This document shows positions 32,560-39,775 of a DNA stretch of 41,524 bases, piece after piece (the stretch's first letter is position 1; each line of letters starts with the position of its first letter). The notes under the pieces are model-generated. The model was given only the letters and a program-made list of their open reading frames with translations, made no database searches and was not told the origin of the DNA. Source of the stretch: Aquimarina algiphila (lineage in GTDB: Bacteria; Bacteroidota; Bacteroidia; Flavobacteriales; Flavobacteriaceae); contig NZ_VLNR01000061.1 of NCBI RefSeq assembly GCF_007489275.1, forward strand, positions 1 to 41,524, read 5' to 3'. The translations under genes and the position numbers were made by a program.

Positions 32560-33905
32560 AATTTACTAATTGGTTTTGTTAGTTTATTGAGTTGCTTTTT
32601 CATTTCTTTTTGTTCTTGGTTATTTCTTTGCTGTTGCATATTTCTTAACCATTCTTGATACATTTCATCAGGCATTTTTTTATACCCCAAAGCATCTATA
32701 GCTTTATATTGCTTTACCATTGTACGGTATAATTCTAATGCTTCTGGATGGTTTGGTAGTTTTTGCCTTGCGTTTTCTTTGTTGATGCCTAATTGCTCAA
32801 AAACATGTTGTACCATTTCAGTATAATAGTTTGACTTATTAAGAAGTGCTGTTATACTGGTAGGGTGTAATTGTAAAGCTTTTTGTGTTACTTCCTCTGT
32901 AAATTTATCACTACCAAACTTTTTTTCATACCCCATTACTAAGTCGGTATACATGTGCGCCAATAGTTCTCGTTTAGATAAAGGATGCATATACAGTTTG
33001 TTTTGTATAGCCTCTGCCTTTATATACCCATTTTGTAAGATAAGCGCGTTTGTTGTTAGAATATGACTTGTAAGTTCTACATTGTGCCATTTCATTCCGT
33101 TATCGTCAGGAAACTTTATGTACGTATGGTTTGGCGATCTGGATAGATGCGCAACAGCTTCAATTTCCTCTACTAACATCAAATATAGTAAGGGTAAAGA
33201 ATGACATTGTCCTGTACTAGATTCTAAAAGTTTAGTAACAAACATTTTAGACCAATCTTTTTTACCGTATATATCCTGAAAATCATATTTCAAAGGAAGA
33301 TGCTTTAATCCGTTTTTTGTTCTTAAAGTGTCGGAAAAAAATTGAAATAAAATGAGGTTTTTGGCAACGTTGCTTTTAGGATTATAACCAAACTCTTGCA
33401 TTTTTTGTTTGATAAAATTTCCCGTTTCTTGAATCACTTTTTCAAATTCTCCGTAATCCCTTTCTTGTTCGTAAAACGCATTTTCTACCGTGAAAACTGC
33501 TTCCCTTACTGAAAAAGGTTTGTTTTCCATTTCTTCCAGCCTTTTAAAGGCTTTACGATAATTACTCGCACCTTTTTCATTATGGTATGAAGGAAGACTA
33601 TAAGGAGTTGAAAAATGGCTTACAGCTTCATTAAGTAATCCTTGTACACGCTTTCTATATTCAGCTTCTTGCTTTTGTCTCATTTCAACCTCTGCCATAA
33701 TAGCTTTATTGCGCTGTTGTTGAGACATGCCATACATAGGATTTGGACGAGAATTACTCATAATGTTTTGTGAACCATATTGCTGAAAGGTACTTGCCTG
33801 TGGAGTTTTGGGCATTATATTTGGCAATCCTACTTGTGCAACCATAGATTGCATGGCTCCAAATATTAGGAGAAATATTAATTTATTCAAGTTGGTCGGT
33901 TTCAT
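32556..33905 (-). CDS. Secreted SirB1-like transglutaminase-fold protein, paralogue 1 (449 aa)
   Basis: I use ATG 33905; the longer frame needs a TTG. Signal peptide at about 1-24 (FLLIFGAMQSMVAQ), then a low-complexity Gln/Asn/Met-rich stretch (about 30-90). The catalytic-like set is TGQCHSLPLLY (about Cys234), SPNHTYIK (His260) and NVELTS (Glu277). YMHPLSKRELLAHMYTDL followed by helical repeats matches the TPR half of SirB1-like proteins. The end is a basic Gln-rich helix. It is the first gene of the toxin operon, and its paralogue follows with a 4-bp overlap. Confidence 0.7.
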   Translation of the reverse strand: MKPTNLNKLIFLLIFGAMQSMVAQVGLPNIMPKTPQASTFQQYGSQNIMSNSRPNPMYGMSQQQRNKAIMAEVEMRQKQEAEYRKRVQGLLNEAVSHFSTPYSLPSYHNEKGASNYRKAFKRLEEMENKPFSVREAVFTVENAFYEQERDYGEFEKVIQETGNFIKQKMQEFGYNPKSNVAKNLILFQFFSDTLRTKNGLKHLPLKYDFQDIYGKKDWSKMFVTKLLESSTGQCHSLPLLYLMLVEEIEAVAHLSRSPNHTYIKFPDDNGMKWHNVELTSHILTTNALILQNGYIKAEAIQNKLYMHPLSKRELLAHMYTDLVMGYEKKFGSDKFTEEVTQKALQLHPTSITALLNKSNYYTEMVQHVFEQLGINKENARQKLPNHPEALELYRTMVKQYKAIDALGYKKMPDEMYQEWLRNMQQQRNNQEQKEMKKQLNKLTKPISKL

Positions 33906-34059
33906 AAAATTAGCATACAAACTTAACGTTATAAACTGTACTTTTCAAAGATGACAGGGGGGTGTTTTTCCCTTATTTTTAAACTTTTCGATAAGATGAA
34001 ATGAATCATAGATTAGTAACACAAAATCATTAATATTTCATCTTTTTGACAGATATGTT

Positions 34060-34344
34060 TTACACTCTATTTTCCTTGATAAGAGTGTTTATTTTTCTTG
34101 TTTCTAGCTTTTTAGTGTAAAATCCAAATTGACAACCTACTATTGTTTTATATCTATAGCTTCGTATTTTATCATCATATACAATGGGAGCATTTAGCAT
34201 CTTCATAATGTTTATGATGCGGTGCAATTGGGTTCTGGAAATTCTAAGTCTTGAAGCTAATTCTAATGGTGTTCCTGTAGCTTCTAGTCTAATTAACTGA
34301 TCTACTCGCTCTATACGTTCAAGTTGTTTAATAACATTATACAT
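34060..34344 (-). CDS. Small winged-helix (HTH_11-like) regulator (94 aa)
   Basis: A DNA-binding protein. The sequence QLERIERVDQLIRLEATGTPLELASRLRISRTQLHRIINIMKMLNAPIVYDDKIRSYRYK (about 7-67) is the HTH_11 pattern common in short flavobacterial regulators, with helix-turn-helix at about 27-48 and the wing at about 53-66. Start ATG 34344. The conserved motif at 34367-34387 lies 22 bp upstream of the start. It closes module B and lies about 155 bp before the divergent-looking toxin operon region. A matching gene probably begins at the left edge of the window. Confidence 0.8.
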   Translation of the reverse strand: MYNVIKQLERIERVDQLIRLEATGTPLELASRLRISRTQLHRIINIMKMLNAPIVYDDKIRSYRYKTIVGCQFGFYTKKLETRKINTLIKENRV

Positions 34345-34366
34345 ATTACAATTGATTTATAATTAG

Positions 34367-34387
34367 TTGCCTATAGCCATAAGTAGG
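34367..34387. promoter_or_regulatory. Conserved ~21-bp motif, copy B
   Basis: The plus strand reads TTGCCTATAG then CCATAAGTAGG, 18 of 21 identical to 71-91. On the minus strand it sits directly in front of the winged-helix gene, so it may be its operator or promoter. Confidence 0.5.
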
Positions 34388-34433
34388 TGTTCTTAGTTCA
34401 ATGGAAGGGGTAGGACAAGGAGGAACTCACGAA

Positions 34434-34772
34434 TCAAAAAAAAATTTTTGGTATCAGCATTTTTTTAAGCTTATCTAGGTAATATTTGATTTTTGTTTCA
34501 ATCTGTAGCATGACATTTGCTTTTGGTTTTAAGTCGTAATTGTTAAGCTGTACTGCTTCTTTTGGGGATAATTGATATATGAGTTTTTTGCCTATTTTCA
34601 TTGTCCGCTCTCCTGGAGTATTCATGTCTACAAATTCATCAATCATTTTTTCAATAACCCTTTTTTGCTTCTTACTCATTTTTTGATATCGTGGGTTTTG
34701 CTCTAGTAGCATTAGGATTAATAAAACTCTATTTTTAATTCTTATCTGAATCAACATATCGCTTGTTGTCAT
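34434..34772 (-). CDS. HE-family protein, C-terminal part, module B (112 aa)
   Basis: Unknown function. It matches the middle and end of the 183-aa module A protein: LLILMLLEQNPRYQKMSKKQKRVIEKMIDEF against LQKISEILNHHPKYIALDDYAKTIVQNDIIEA, and LKPKANVMLQIETKIKYYLDKLKK against HKPLTIIHVLATKVMNFARKCR. ATG 34772 lies 37 bp inside the preceding 62-aa gene in another frame. Either the ancestral gene was split by a frameshift, or the two halves are separately translated. Helical, soluble, basic C-terminus. Confidence 0.55.
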   Translation of the reverse strand: MTTSDMLIQIRIKNRVLLILMLLEQNPRYQKMSKKQKRVIEKMIDEFVDMNTPGERTMKIGKKLIYQLSPKEAVQLNNYDLKPKANVMLQIETKIKYYLDKLKKMLIPKIFF

Positions 34773-34923
34773 GGTACAGCATATATATTCTGGTATACAT
34801 TATTATTTCATGGGGTTTATCATTAAATAAGCGACACATAAATTCCCCATAATCAATATTTAACATTTTCAATACTCCATAAAGAAAATCTGGTGGTAAT
34901 TCATCTAATCTGTCTGGCATCAT
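34735..34923 (-). CDS. HE-family protein, N-terminal part, module B (62 aa)
   Basis: The stretch GEFMCRLFNDKPHEIIMYTRIYMLYHDN (about 27-54) corresponds to DEFMIRIANKECHEMMIYRWAIRLFERG in the 183-aa protein of module A. The stop at 34735 falls in the part of the alignment where the module A protein continues, and the following gene takes over in another frame. Start ATG 34923 (a second ATG follows directly). Confidence 0.55.
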   Translation of the reverse strand: MMPDRLDELPPDFLYGVLKMLNIDYGEFMCRLFNDKPHEIIMYTRIYMLYHDNKRYVDSDKN

Positions 34924-34951
34924 AGGATATTCACTATTCTTTTTAAAAAGG

Positions 34952-35024
34952 AACGAGAGTAGTTATAAAGTAATGGGACTACTTATAAACTCAACTTAAC
35001 TTGTAGTACTTCACTACTCCCGTT
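34952..35024. repeat. Inverted repeat between the HE- and RNWI-family genes
   Basis: AACGAGAGTAGT (34952-34963) and ACTACTCCCGTT (35013-35024) are inverted with one mismatch. The interior has further AGTAGT/ACTACT and GTAGT/ACTAC pairs, so the transcript could fold into nested hairpins between the two genes. Confidence 0.5.
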
Positions 35025-35038
35025 ATCCTTCCACACTA

Positions 35039-35350
35039 TTAAAACAACAATGTTGACACGTTAGTTCGGGGTAATTGTGTTATTAGATTATTTAGATGTA
35101 ATGGTTTACCTTCTGAAAGTTCCTTTAAAGGCAAGCTAGAGTTCTTAATCGTCCTTGCCACTTCTTCTACTGTACTTCCATTTAGATAGGCTTCTTTAAT
35201 CCAGTTGCGAAGTATAAGAGTATACCCTCTGTTTGATGCAACGGATACATCAAAAACATTAGAATCGATAAATAGATTTTCTAATACTTTTTGCTCAAAA
35301 ACCTCTGATTTGGTTTTCTTTTCTACGGATTTAATAATAGATTCCATCAT
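35039..35350 (-). CDS. RNWI-family small protein, module B copy 2 (103 aa)
   Basis: Shares RGYTLILRNWIKEAYLNGSTVEEVARTIKNSSL (about 40-72) with the module A protein at 876-1199, where the block is KGYALLLRNWIRESHDKGMTAKEVAKTIRSSKL, and with its neighbour at 35353-35619. Outside this block the copies differ. No membrane segment. It starts at ATG 35350, two bases after the stop of the neighbour, so the two are co-translated. Function unknown; the block resembles a short helical recognition domain. Confidence 0.65.
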   Translation of the reverse strand: MMESIIKSVEKKTKSEVFEQKVLENLFIDSNVFDVSVASNRGYTLILRNWIKEAYLNGSTVEEVARTIKNSSLPLKELSEGKPLHLNNLITQLPRTNVSTLLF

Positions 35351-35352
35351 GT

Positions 35353-35619
35353 TTATTTTTTATATAGGTCTATAATTAATTCTATTTGTTCTTGTGCCTG
35401 CGGTGACTTTTGTATTTCTCTAGCAACTTCATATGGTGTTTGACCATTTTTAAAAGCATCAAAAATCCAATTTCTTAATAATTGCGCGTAACCACCATAT
35501 AGGTTTACAAAATCATCAAAGTCTTTATGTTTAACAGGCAAATCATCAAAAACTGTTTTTTCAAATTCTGAATCGTAATCTTTTGACATTGTTTTAACTT
35601 CAATAATGGTACTAAACAT
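35353..35619 (-). CDS. RNWI-family small protein, module B copy 1 (88 aa)
   Basis: The shortest family member: YGGYAQLLRNWIFDAFKNGQTPYEVAREIQKSP (about 41-72). ATG 35619 is used; ATG 35589 is an alternative that would align better with the other copies at the N-terminus. It is the first gene of the minus-strand operon that diverges from the regulator at 35835. Two adjacent family members here, against one in module A, suggest duplication. Confidence 0.65.
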   Translation of the reverse strand: MFSTIIEVKTMSKDYDSEFEKTVFDDLPVKHKDFDDFVNLYGGYAQLLRNWIFDAFKNGQTPYEVAREIQKSPQAQEQIELIIDLYKK

Positions 35620-35745
35620 AATTGCGGTTTTTCAGTTAAACATAAAATTCAATACCTTGATTTTTTTTACTAAAAAGCATTGATTTATGTTAATCTATAA
35701 CCCTTAAATATTTTTTCAACGCTTTTTAGTGCTGTATTTAGAATT

Positions 35746-35786
35746 GTTTGCATATTTTTAGACGCACAACAACACTAATGCAAAAC
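35746..35786. promoter_or_regulatory. Inverted repeat in the divergent control region of module B
   Basis: GTTTGCAT (35746-35753) and ATGCAAAAC (35778-35786) share 7-bp inverted arms about 25 bp apart. They lie between the divergent starts at 35619 and 35835 and may be regulator half-sites. The repeat is AT-rich and could be chance. Confidence 0.3.
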
Positions 35787-35834
35787 AAATATATAACTTA
35801 TTATTTAATATAATAAACAAATTATCTAAAAATT

Positions 35835-36293
35835 ATGGATTCTGTGCAAGATCAATTACTTGATCGTATTATAACAGCTATTAAGTCTTTAGGGCTCACA
35901 GGCTATGAAATAGGAGAAAAAACACCTCTGTCGCAAGTGGGAGTTGACAAGATTTTAAATAGAACATCTAGCAAACCCAGAGAAACTACAGTCAATACTT
36001 TAAAAGATTTACTATCTAAGGAATATAAAATATCGAAGTCTTGGTTGGATAATGGAACTGGCGATATGAAGGTTGAAAGGGAGGTAGTAGAAAAAAACTC
36101 TTTGGATATTGTTTTTCAAGACATGATAGGCAAGGTAGTTGGCAATAAACTTGATGAAATTATATCATATTTAGAAATTATAATGCGACAAAATAATGAG
36201 ATCAAAGAGTATATAGATACTCAAAGAGTTAAAGACCTCGTATCTGTTGAGAAAAAACGTGTTATCAAAAAAGAAAAGAAGAAAACAGATTAG
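35835..36293 (+). CDS. Phage-repressor-like HTH regulator of module B (152 aa)
   Basis: Residues about 6-70 match Bacteroidota prophage repressors: LLDRIITAIKSLGLTGYEIGEKTPLSQVGVDKILNRTSSKP (helix-turn-helix), then KEYKISKSWLDNGTGDM, the 'ISxxWLxxGxGxM' ending typical of this group. The rest is a helical region (about 85-130) and a very basic tail (KKRVIKKEKKKTD). It occupies the same position and orientation as the regulator at 2270 in module A: divergent from the RNWI operon and convergent with the membrane cassette (3-bp gap). It likely controls both flanking operons. Confidence 0.8.
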   Translation: MDSVQDQLLDRIITAIKSLGLTGYEIGEKTPLSQVGVDKILNRTSSKPRETTVNTLKDLLSKEYKISKSWLDNGTGDMKVEREVVEKNSLDIVFQDMIGKVVGNKLDEIISYLEIIMRQNNEIKEYIDTQRVKDLVSVEKKRVIKKEKKKTD

Positions 36294-36296
36294 CGT

Positions 36297-36479
36297 TTAT
36301 AAATTTGCATATTGCTTGATTATGAACTCTACTTGTTGTTCAATTTTTTTAGTCTCTGCAACTATAACTCCGTTTTCAATATCATCTAAAAGTGATAGAT
36401 ATTGATCTCCGTTTAATTTGCCTTCGTCATACCCTTGTTTAGCAGCAATCAAGAGTACCATTGTCTCATTATTACTCAT
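36297..36479 (-). CDS. Small acidic protein of the membrane cassette, module B (60 aa)
   Basis: Start ATG 36479 (the longer frame needs a TTG). Helical, soluble, no known motif: ETMVLLIAAKQGYDEGKLNGDQYLSLLDDIENG. The start overlaps the end of the membrane-protein gene by 8 bp. In module A the 73-aa gene has the same position and coupling. Confidence 0.55.
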   Translation of the reverse strand: MSNNETMVLLIAAKQGYDEGKLNGDQYLSLLDDIENGVIVAETKKIEQQVEFIIKQYANL

Positions 36480-37044
36480 TGCTTTCAAGAATTTTTTTCT
36501 TAGCTATTTTAATTTGCCTTTTAATATTATAGACTTGAAGGTACTTTATAACTTGAATAACAAAAGCAACTAACATCGTCATACCAAAAGTATACCAATA
36601 CAAATAATCATCATCAATTAACTTATAATCTTTAAGTAAAAATAATAGTTGAAGAACATAACAATAAATAGGAACTAAGTACGCGACAGAATACGCACGC
36701 AATAGTGCGCCTGAAACTAAAACCAAAGGAGATATTGTTTGGCACATTAGCCAAACAAAAGTCTGAAAATTTACTCCTGCAAGAAGAAATTTTTCAGGTA
36801 TTACAAATTCATAATTAAATAAAGCCATAATCTTATCGACATAAAGTATCACTCCAGACAAAACTATGGCTATACTACCTAATATTCTAGTTGCTGTAAA
36901 CTTGGATTCATTTTTTAATATCTTATCCGCCGTTGCGCGTACCCGGTCTTTCAACGGTTGATAAGTCAACGGATTGGGTTTCTCTGGTGCCTGGTCTTTG
37001 AACATCGGAAAGGTCAACTTGTAGGACTTCAATATTTTCATCAT
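36472..37044 (-). CDS. Four-helix membrane protein of module B (190 aa)
   Basis: An inner-membrane protein of unknown function. Hydrophobic segments lie at about 52-70, 86-112, 117-137 and 147-168, followed by a basic helical tail (NIKRQIKIAKKKILESNE). The first ~50 residues are polar and overlap the lipoprotein gene in another frame by 122 bp. That overlap is 48-bp repetitive, and it gives LTFPMFKD and LTYQPLKD here. The true start may be later (a TTG near residue 30), because the overlap is long. Membrane layout and gene order match the 245-aa protein of module A. Confidence 0.65.
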   Translation of the reverse strand: MMKILKSYKLTFPMFKDQAPEKPNPLTYQPLKDRVRATADKILKNESKFTATRILGSIAIVLSGVILYVDKIMALFNYEFVIPEKFLLAGVNFQTFVWLMCQTISPLVLVSGALLRAYSVAYLVPIYCYVLQLLFLLKDYKLIDDDYLYWYTFGMTMLVAFVIQVIKYLQVYNIKRQIKIAKKKILESNE

Positions 37045-37126
37045 AGTCTGTTATTTCTTGTTGCTCACAAGAAGCTGAAAATATTAACAAACTCAATACT
37101 GTAGATAATAAAACTAACTTTTTCAT
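36923..37126 (-). CDS. Small lipoprotein with tandem VDLS.V.RPGTR repeats, module B (67 aa)
   Basis: Lipoprotein signal MKKLVLLSTVLSLLIFSASC with the acylated Cys at 20. The mature part is short and acidic, then has two 16-residue repeats, VDLSDVQRPGTR (37-48) and VDLSTVERPGTR (53-64), and ends NGG. The repeat DNA overlaps the N-terminal part of the membrane-protein gene. It is the first gene of the module B membrane cassette, as the 53-aa lipoprotein is in module A. A minus-strand TATATTTT about 30 bp upstream, with TTG 20 bp before it, is a possible promoter. Confidence 0.7.
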   Translation of the reverse strand: MKKLVLLSTVLSLLIFSASCEQQEITDYDENIEVLQVDLSDVQRPGTRETQSVDLSTVERPGTRNGG

Positions 37127-37455
37127 TATAATTGATTTAAGGATTAATTTTAAAATATATGCTTAATATCCTAAAATAGCAATCATAAATGAAATAATTA
37201 GTTACTCTATGGGGTACTCTTTAGTATTTAAAAGTGTTAAAATCTAGGGTTCAACAATTATTTTGCGATAAAGATACATAGCTTGGGAGCTAATCCGAAT
37301 ACGGCAAAACCGTAATTCGATAAAATACACAAGAATAGGTTGAAAATTATCGATAATTTACGGAAAACCATAAAATTTAAGTTGTTGATTTGAATATTGA
37401 AACACCATTAATGAATAATGAAATTGAATAGTTATTGGTAAGGTTTTCTTTGATT
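37127..37455. promoter_or_regulatory. Intergenic region between module B and the M15 operon, with two dyads
   Basis: No gene is seen in these 329 bp. There is an inverted repeat at 37296-37319 (CGAATACGG-CAAAA-CCGTAATTCG, one bulge) and a perfect 16-bp palindrome AAATTATCGATAATTT at 37344-37359. The first shares TACGG...CCGTAA with the palindrome at 2056-2071. Regulator binding or a transcript 3' end are both possible. Confidence 0.45.
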
Positions 37456-38052
37456 TTAAGCTAGTTTTATAAATACCCCGTTTCTTTGCCCTGATCTGTA
37501 TAACTGCGCCAGTTCTGTATGATGTTTCCCAAATCTCATTTGAAAGTGGGGTTTATCGACTAAACCTACCCAATCACCGCCCCATTCAAAACCTAAAGAC
37601 TTGCCTAATTGTCCTATCTTTTCCCAATTCGGGTTATTCCATATTGCCTTACCGTTTTTAATCTCTACCACATCAAATGCAAGCCCATAGTTATGGTAAC
37701 TTTCTCCTGCTTTGGCATTGGTTACTCTGTTACCAGAAGCGGATCTCCCTTTGTTGTATAATCGGGTTTGTTCTTCCCATGTTCTAAGGGCAGATGTTAC
37801 CCGTAATTTGATGCCTAAATCATTTTGGGCGCGGATAATAAATTCTTTGGTTTTTGCTCTAACTAATGGGTGTAGTGTGTCTATTCTTCGGTCTGTTATA
37901 ATATCCCATGTTTTCTCTTTAAGAAAGTTGATACTACGCATAGCTAATGAGGTTAAGGATTTTCGTTTTTTGTAGGCAATCACAATGATAATGACAAGCA
38001 TAATTGACAATATGATTTTAGCGGTTCTATTGGGTGTATAGGTAACAGTCAT
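37456..38052 (-). CDS. M15-family peptidase with N-terminal membrane anchor (198 aa)
   Basis: A peptidoglycan peptidase of the M15 (VanY/L-Ala-D-Glu peptidase, phage endolysin) family. It has an N-terminal hydrophobic anchor (about 11-27, IILSIMLVIIIVIAY), then the domain (about 65-180). LRVTSALRTWEEQTRLYNKGRS and SYHNYGLAFDVVEI contain the zinc His and Asp of SxHxxGxAxD, and DKPHFQM carries the late zinc His in the family HFQ/HFE motif. It is the last gene of the long minus-strand operon. An anchored, signal-less peptidase suits lysis or cell-wall penetration by a virus-like element. Confidence 0.88.
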   Translation of the reverse strand: MTVTYTPNRTAKIILSIMLVIIIVIAYKKRKSLTSLAMRSINFLKEKTWDIITDRRIDTLHPLVRAKTKEFIIRAQNDLGIKLRVTSALRTWEEQTRLYNKGRSASGNRVTNAKAGESYHNYGLAFDVVEIKNGKAIWNNPNWEKIGQLGKSLGFEWGGDWVGLVDKPHFQMRFGKHHTELAQLYRSGQRNGVFIKLA

Positions 38053-38085
38053 TCTTTTAAAAATTAAAAGGGAGCTAATGCCCCC

Positions 38086-38496
38086 TTAATCAACAATATT
38101 TCGCCAGTTCTGAAATTCTTTTGGACTTAGTTCTTTTCGCAGTCTATCGCTTAATGATTCATCAAACTTTAATCGGTAGGCATCTGCGATAGGCTGTAAT
38201 TGTCCTTTGGTTTGAAACCCTAATTTTTCGATTTCTTCCTCATCTGTTCCATCAGCATTAATCATCCATGAGATACCCGAAGGGTTTGCAGCAGAGCGAT
38301 ATTGTTGTGCAATCTGGTTAACATCACGCCCCTCATTTTTATTAAACTTTCTTTGTCTATAATTATGAATTAATTGCTTAATTTTTTTTTTAAAGATGAA
38401 ATACAGCACGATAATAAGTAAGGCGATTTGTACTTTTCGATTAGAGAAAAAAGAGCCTGCGCCTTTTACCGCTTGTGCTATAACTAATGGGTTCAT
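38086..38496 (-). CDS. Single-pass membrane protein of the virion-like operon (136 aa)
   Basis: One hydrophobic helix at about 22-39 (VQIALLIIVLYFIFKK) near the N-terminus, preceded by AVKGAGSFFSNRK. A basic linker (KQLIHNYRQRKFNKNEGR) and a soluble helical C-terminal domain (about 60-136) follow. No family recognised. Such short anchored proteins are common among membrane-containing tailless phage virion proteins, but that is analogy only. It sits 33 bp upstream of the M15 gene. Confidence 0.55.
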   Translation of the reverse strand: MNPLVIAQAVKGAGSFFSNRKVQIALLIIVLYFIFKKKIKQLIHNYRQRKFNKNEGRDVNQIAQQYRSAANPSGISWMINADGTDEEEIEKLGFQTKGQLQPIADAYRLKFDESLSDRLRKELSPKEFQNWRNIVD

Positions 38497-38542
38497 AGTA
38501 TGTTTTTTTTAGGGTTTATATTTTGTGGCCGTTACTCTACAA

Positions 38543-38791
38543 TTACGCGAAACGTTCAAAGGCTTTTTTAGCAATTTTGATATAATCGGTCATGGTTAGT
38601 TCTTCCCCTTCTTCTGGTATCACTTCTTTGATAAAGTCTATAATGTCGGGATGCTCTACAATAATGGTCGTAGATGCAATAAAATCATCATGCTCTAAGT
38701 GGTCTTGCAAATCCTGAAAAGCTTGTAGTTTTTCTTGCAATTGTTCTTCGTTTTCTGCTTGTACGGTAAGGGATATATTAAAGTTCTTCAT
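38543..38791 (-). CDS. Small acidic hypothetical protein (82 aa)
   Basis: Starts as a beta strand (MKNFNISLTVQAENEEQLQEKLQAF) followed by helices. The pattern is ferredoxin-fold-like and acidic. No family recognised. It overlaps the 331-aa gene by 14 bp, so it is probably coupled to it. Confidence 0.5.
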   Translation of the reverse strand: MKNFNISLTVQAENEEQLQEKLQAFQDLQDHLEHDDFIASTTIIVEHPDIIDFIKEVIPEEGEELTMTDYIKIAKKAFERFA

Positions 38792-39773
38792 TATCTGTTG
38801 TATTTGGTGTTTCTATTATTTCTTGTTCTTCTTTTTCAATTTCTTCGGGTAGTATCTCAATTTCTGGCTGTTGTGGTTCTGGTAGCACCTCGCTTACTTG
38901 CTCTGCATCATGTACCTCTATATCAAATAAATCATCATCGCTTATATCGTAGTCAGTAGGCTCTTGTAGTTCTGGTTCTGGTGGTGTATCATTGTCAATA
39001 GAAAACTGTACAGGGTTTTGAGGTTTTGGGGTGCGTTTTGGCTTATTTTCCGTAGTTCCTAATCCTGTGGCTTTAGTTCCAAAAGGATTACCCTTTAACC
39101 ATTCTGTTACCACACCGCCTAATGTCGAGGGAATTAATTTTACATATCCTTTCAGTCCTTCGCCCATTTCTGCTTCTTTTTCTCCCAATATGGCTTCTTT
39201 GGTCGCTAAATCCTGTTCGCGTTCTGCTATTCTGGCTTCGCGGTCTGCTAACATCATTTCTTTAAACTTCAAAGTCTGTTCTGCCAGTTTATTATGCAAA
39301 TCTGCTTGATAGCGTTGCTCTTTTAATTCACTTTCTTTGCGTAACCCTTCCAATTGTATTTCCATTTCCTGACGCATTATATCGTTAGGGGATTCTATGA
39401 TAGGAGTTTCAGCTTGTGGATTATTTAGATTAATGTTGACGTTACCGTTTTTATCCATTTTATGAGGAATACCATTAATTTTGATGGTTTCATCTTCTTC
39501 GGGTTCTACCCATTCGATAGTCTCATTCACACGAATAAAAATAGGTGCGTTTTGTCTTGAAGATTGTTCGTTAGTTCCAAACTTCACCTGTACTTCTGCA
39601 TCTACGTTATCGGCTATAATGCTATCCAGCACTTCCCCGAAGCTTCGCCCATCGGTTATATCTTCAGAAGAAGTAATACTTATACCGCTTTCGTCTTTGA
39701 TATTCCAATATTTGTAACGCGCTATTTTCTTTTTGGCGAGGTCTGGTGCTATGTAGTTCTTAACCTTTTTCAT
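38778..39773 (-). CDS. Coiled-coil, proline/glutamate-rich protein of the operon (331 aa)
   Basis: The largest complete gene in the operon. The N-terminal part (about 1-115) is mixed alpha/beta, with KKVKNYIAPDLAKKKIARYKYWN and SITSSEDITDGRSFGEVLD. Residues about 125-200 are a long charged coiled coil with tandem AREAR/AEREQDLATKE-like heptads. A short hydrophobic piece follows (LKGYVKLIPSTLGGVV, about 207-222), and then a disordered Pro/Glu/Asp-rich tail. It may be a structural or scaffold protein. No family recognised. Confidence 0.55.
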   Translation of the reverse strand: MKKVKNYIAPDLAKKKIARYKYWNIKDESGISITSSEDITDGRSFGEVLDSIIADNVDAEVQVKFGTNEQSSRQNAPIFIRVNETIEWVEPEEDETIKINGIPHKMDKNGNVNINLNNPQAETPIIESPNDIMRQEMEIQLEGLRKESELKEQRYQADLHNKLAEQTLKFKEMMLADREARIAEREQDLATKEAILGEKEAEMGEGLKGYVKLIPSTLGGVVTEWLKGNPFGTKATGLGTTENKPKRTPKPQNPVQFSIDNDTPPEPELQEPTDYDISDDDLFDIEVHDAEQVSEVLPEPQQPEIEILPEEIEKEEQEIIETPNTTDNEEL

Positions 39774-39775
39774 AT

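Noticed and set aside
31486..33905. Paralogous pair considered as T9SS or TonB-linked nutrient proteins
   Set aside because: No T9SS C-terminal signal, SusD or receptor motif is seen; the Cys-His-Glu set and TPR-like tail fit SirB1-like proteins better.
34735..35619. Module B small genes considered as a toxin-antitoxin pair
   Set aside because: No RelE, MazF, HigB, VapC or antitoxin motif is visible, and the families recur with a repressor and membrane cassette instead.
36472..37126. Lipoprotein and membrane gene considered as a true spanin pair
   Set aside because: The membrane partner has four hydrophobic segments and no periplasmic coiled coil, unlike an i-spanin.
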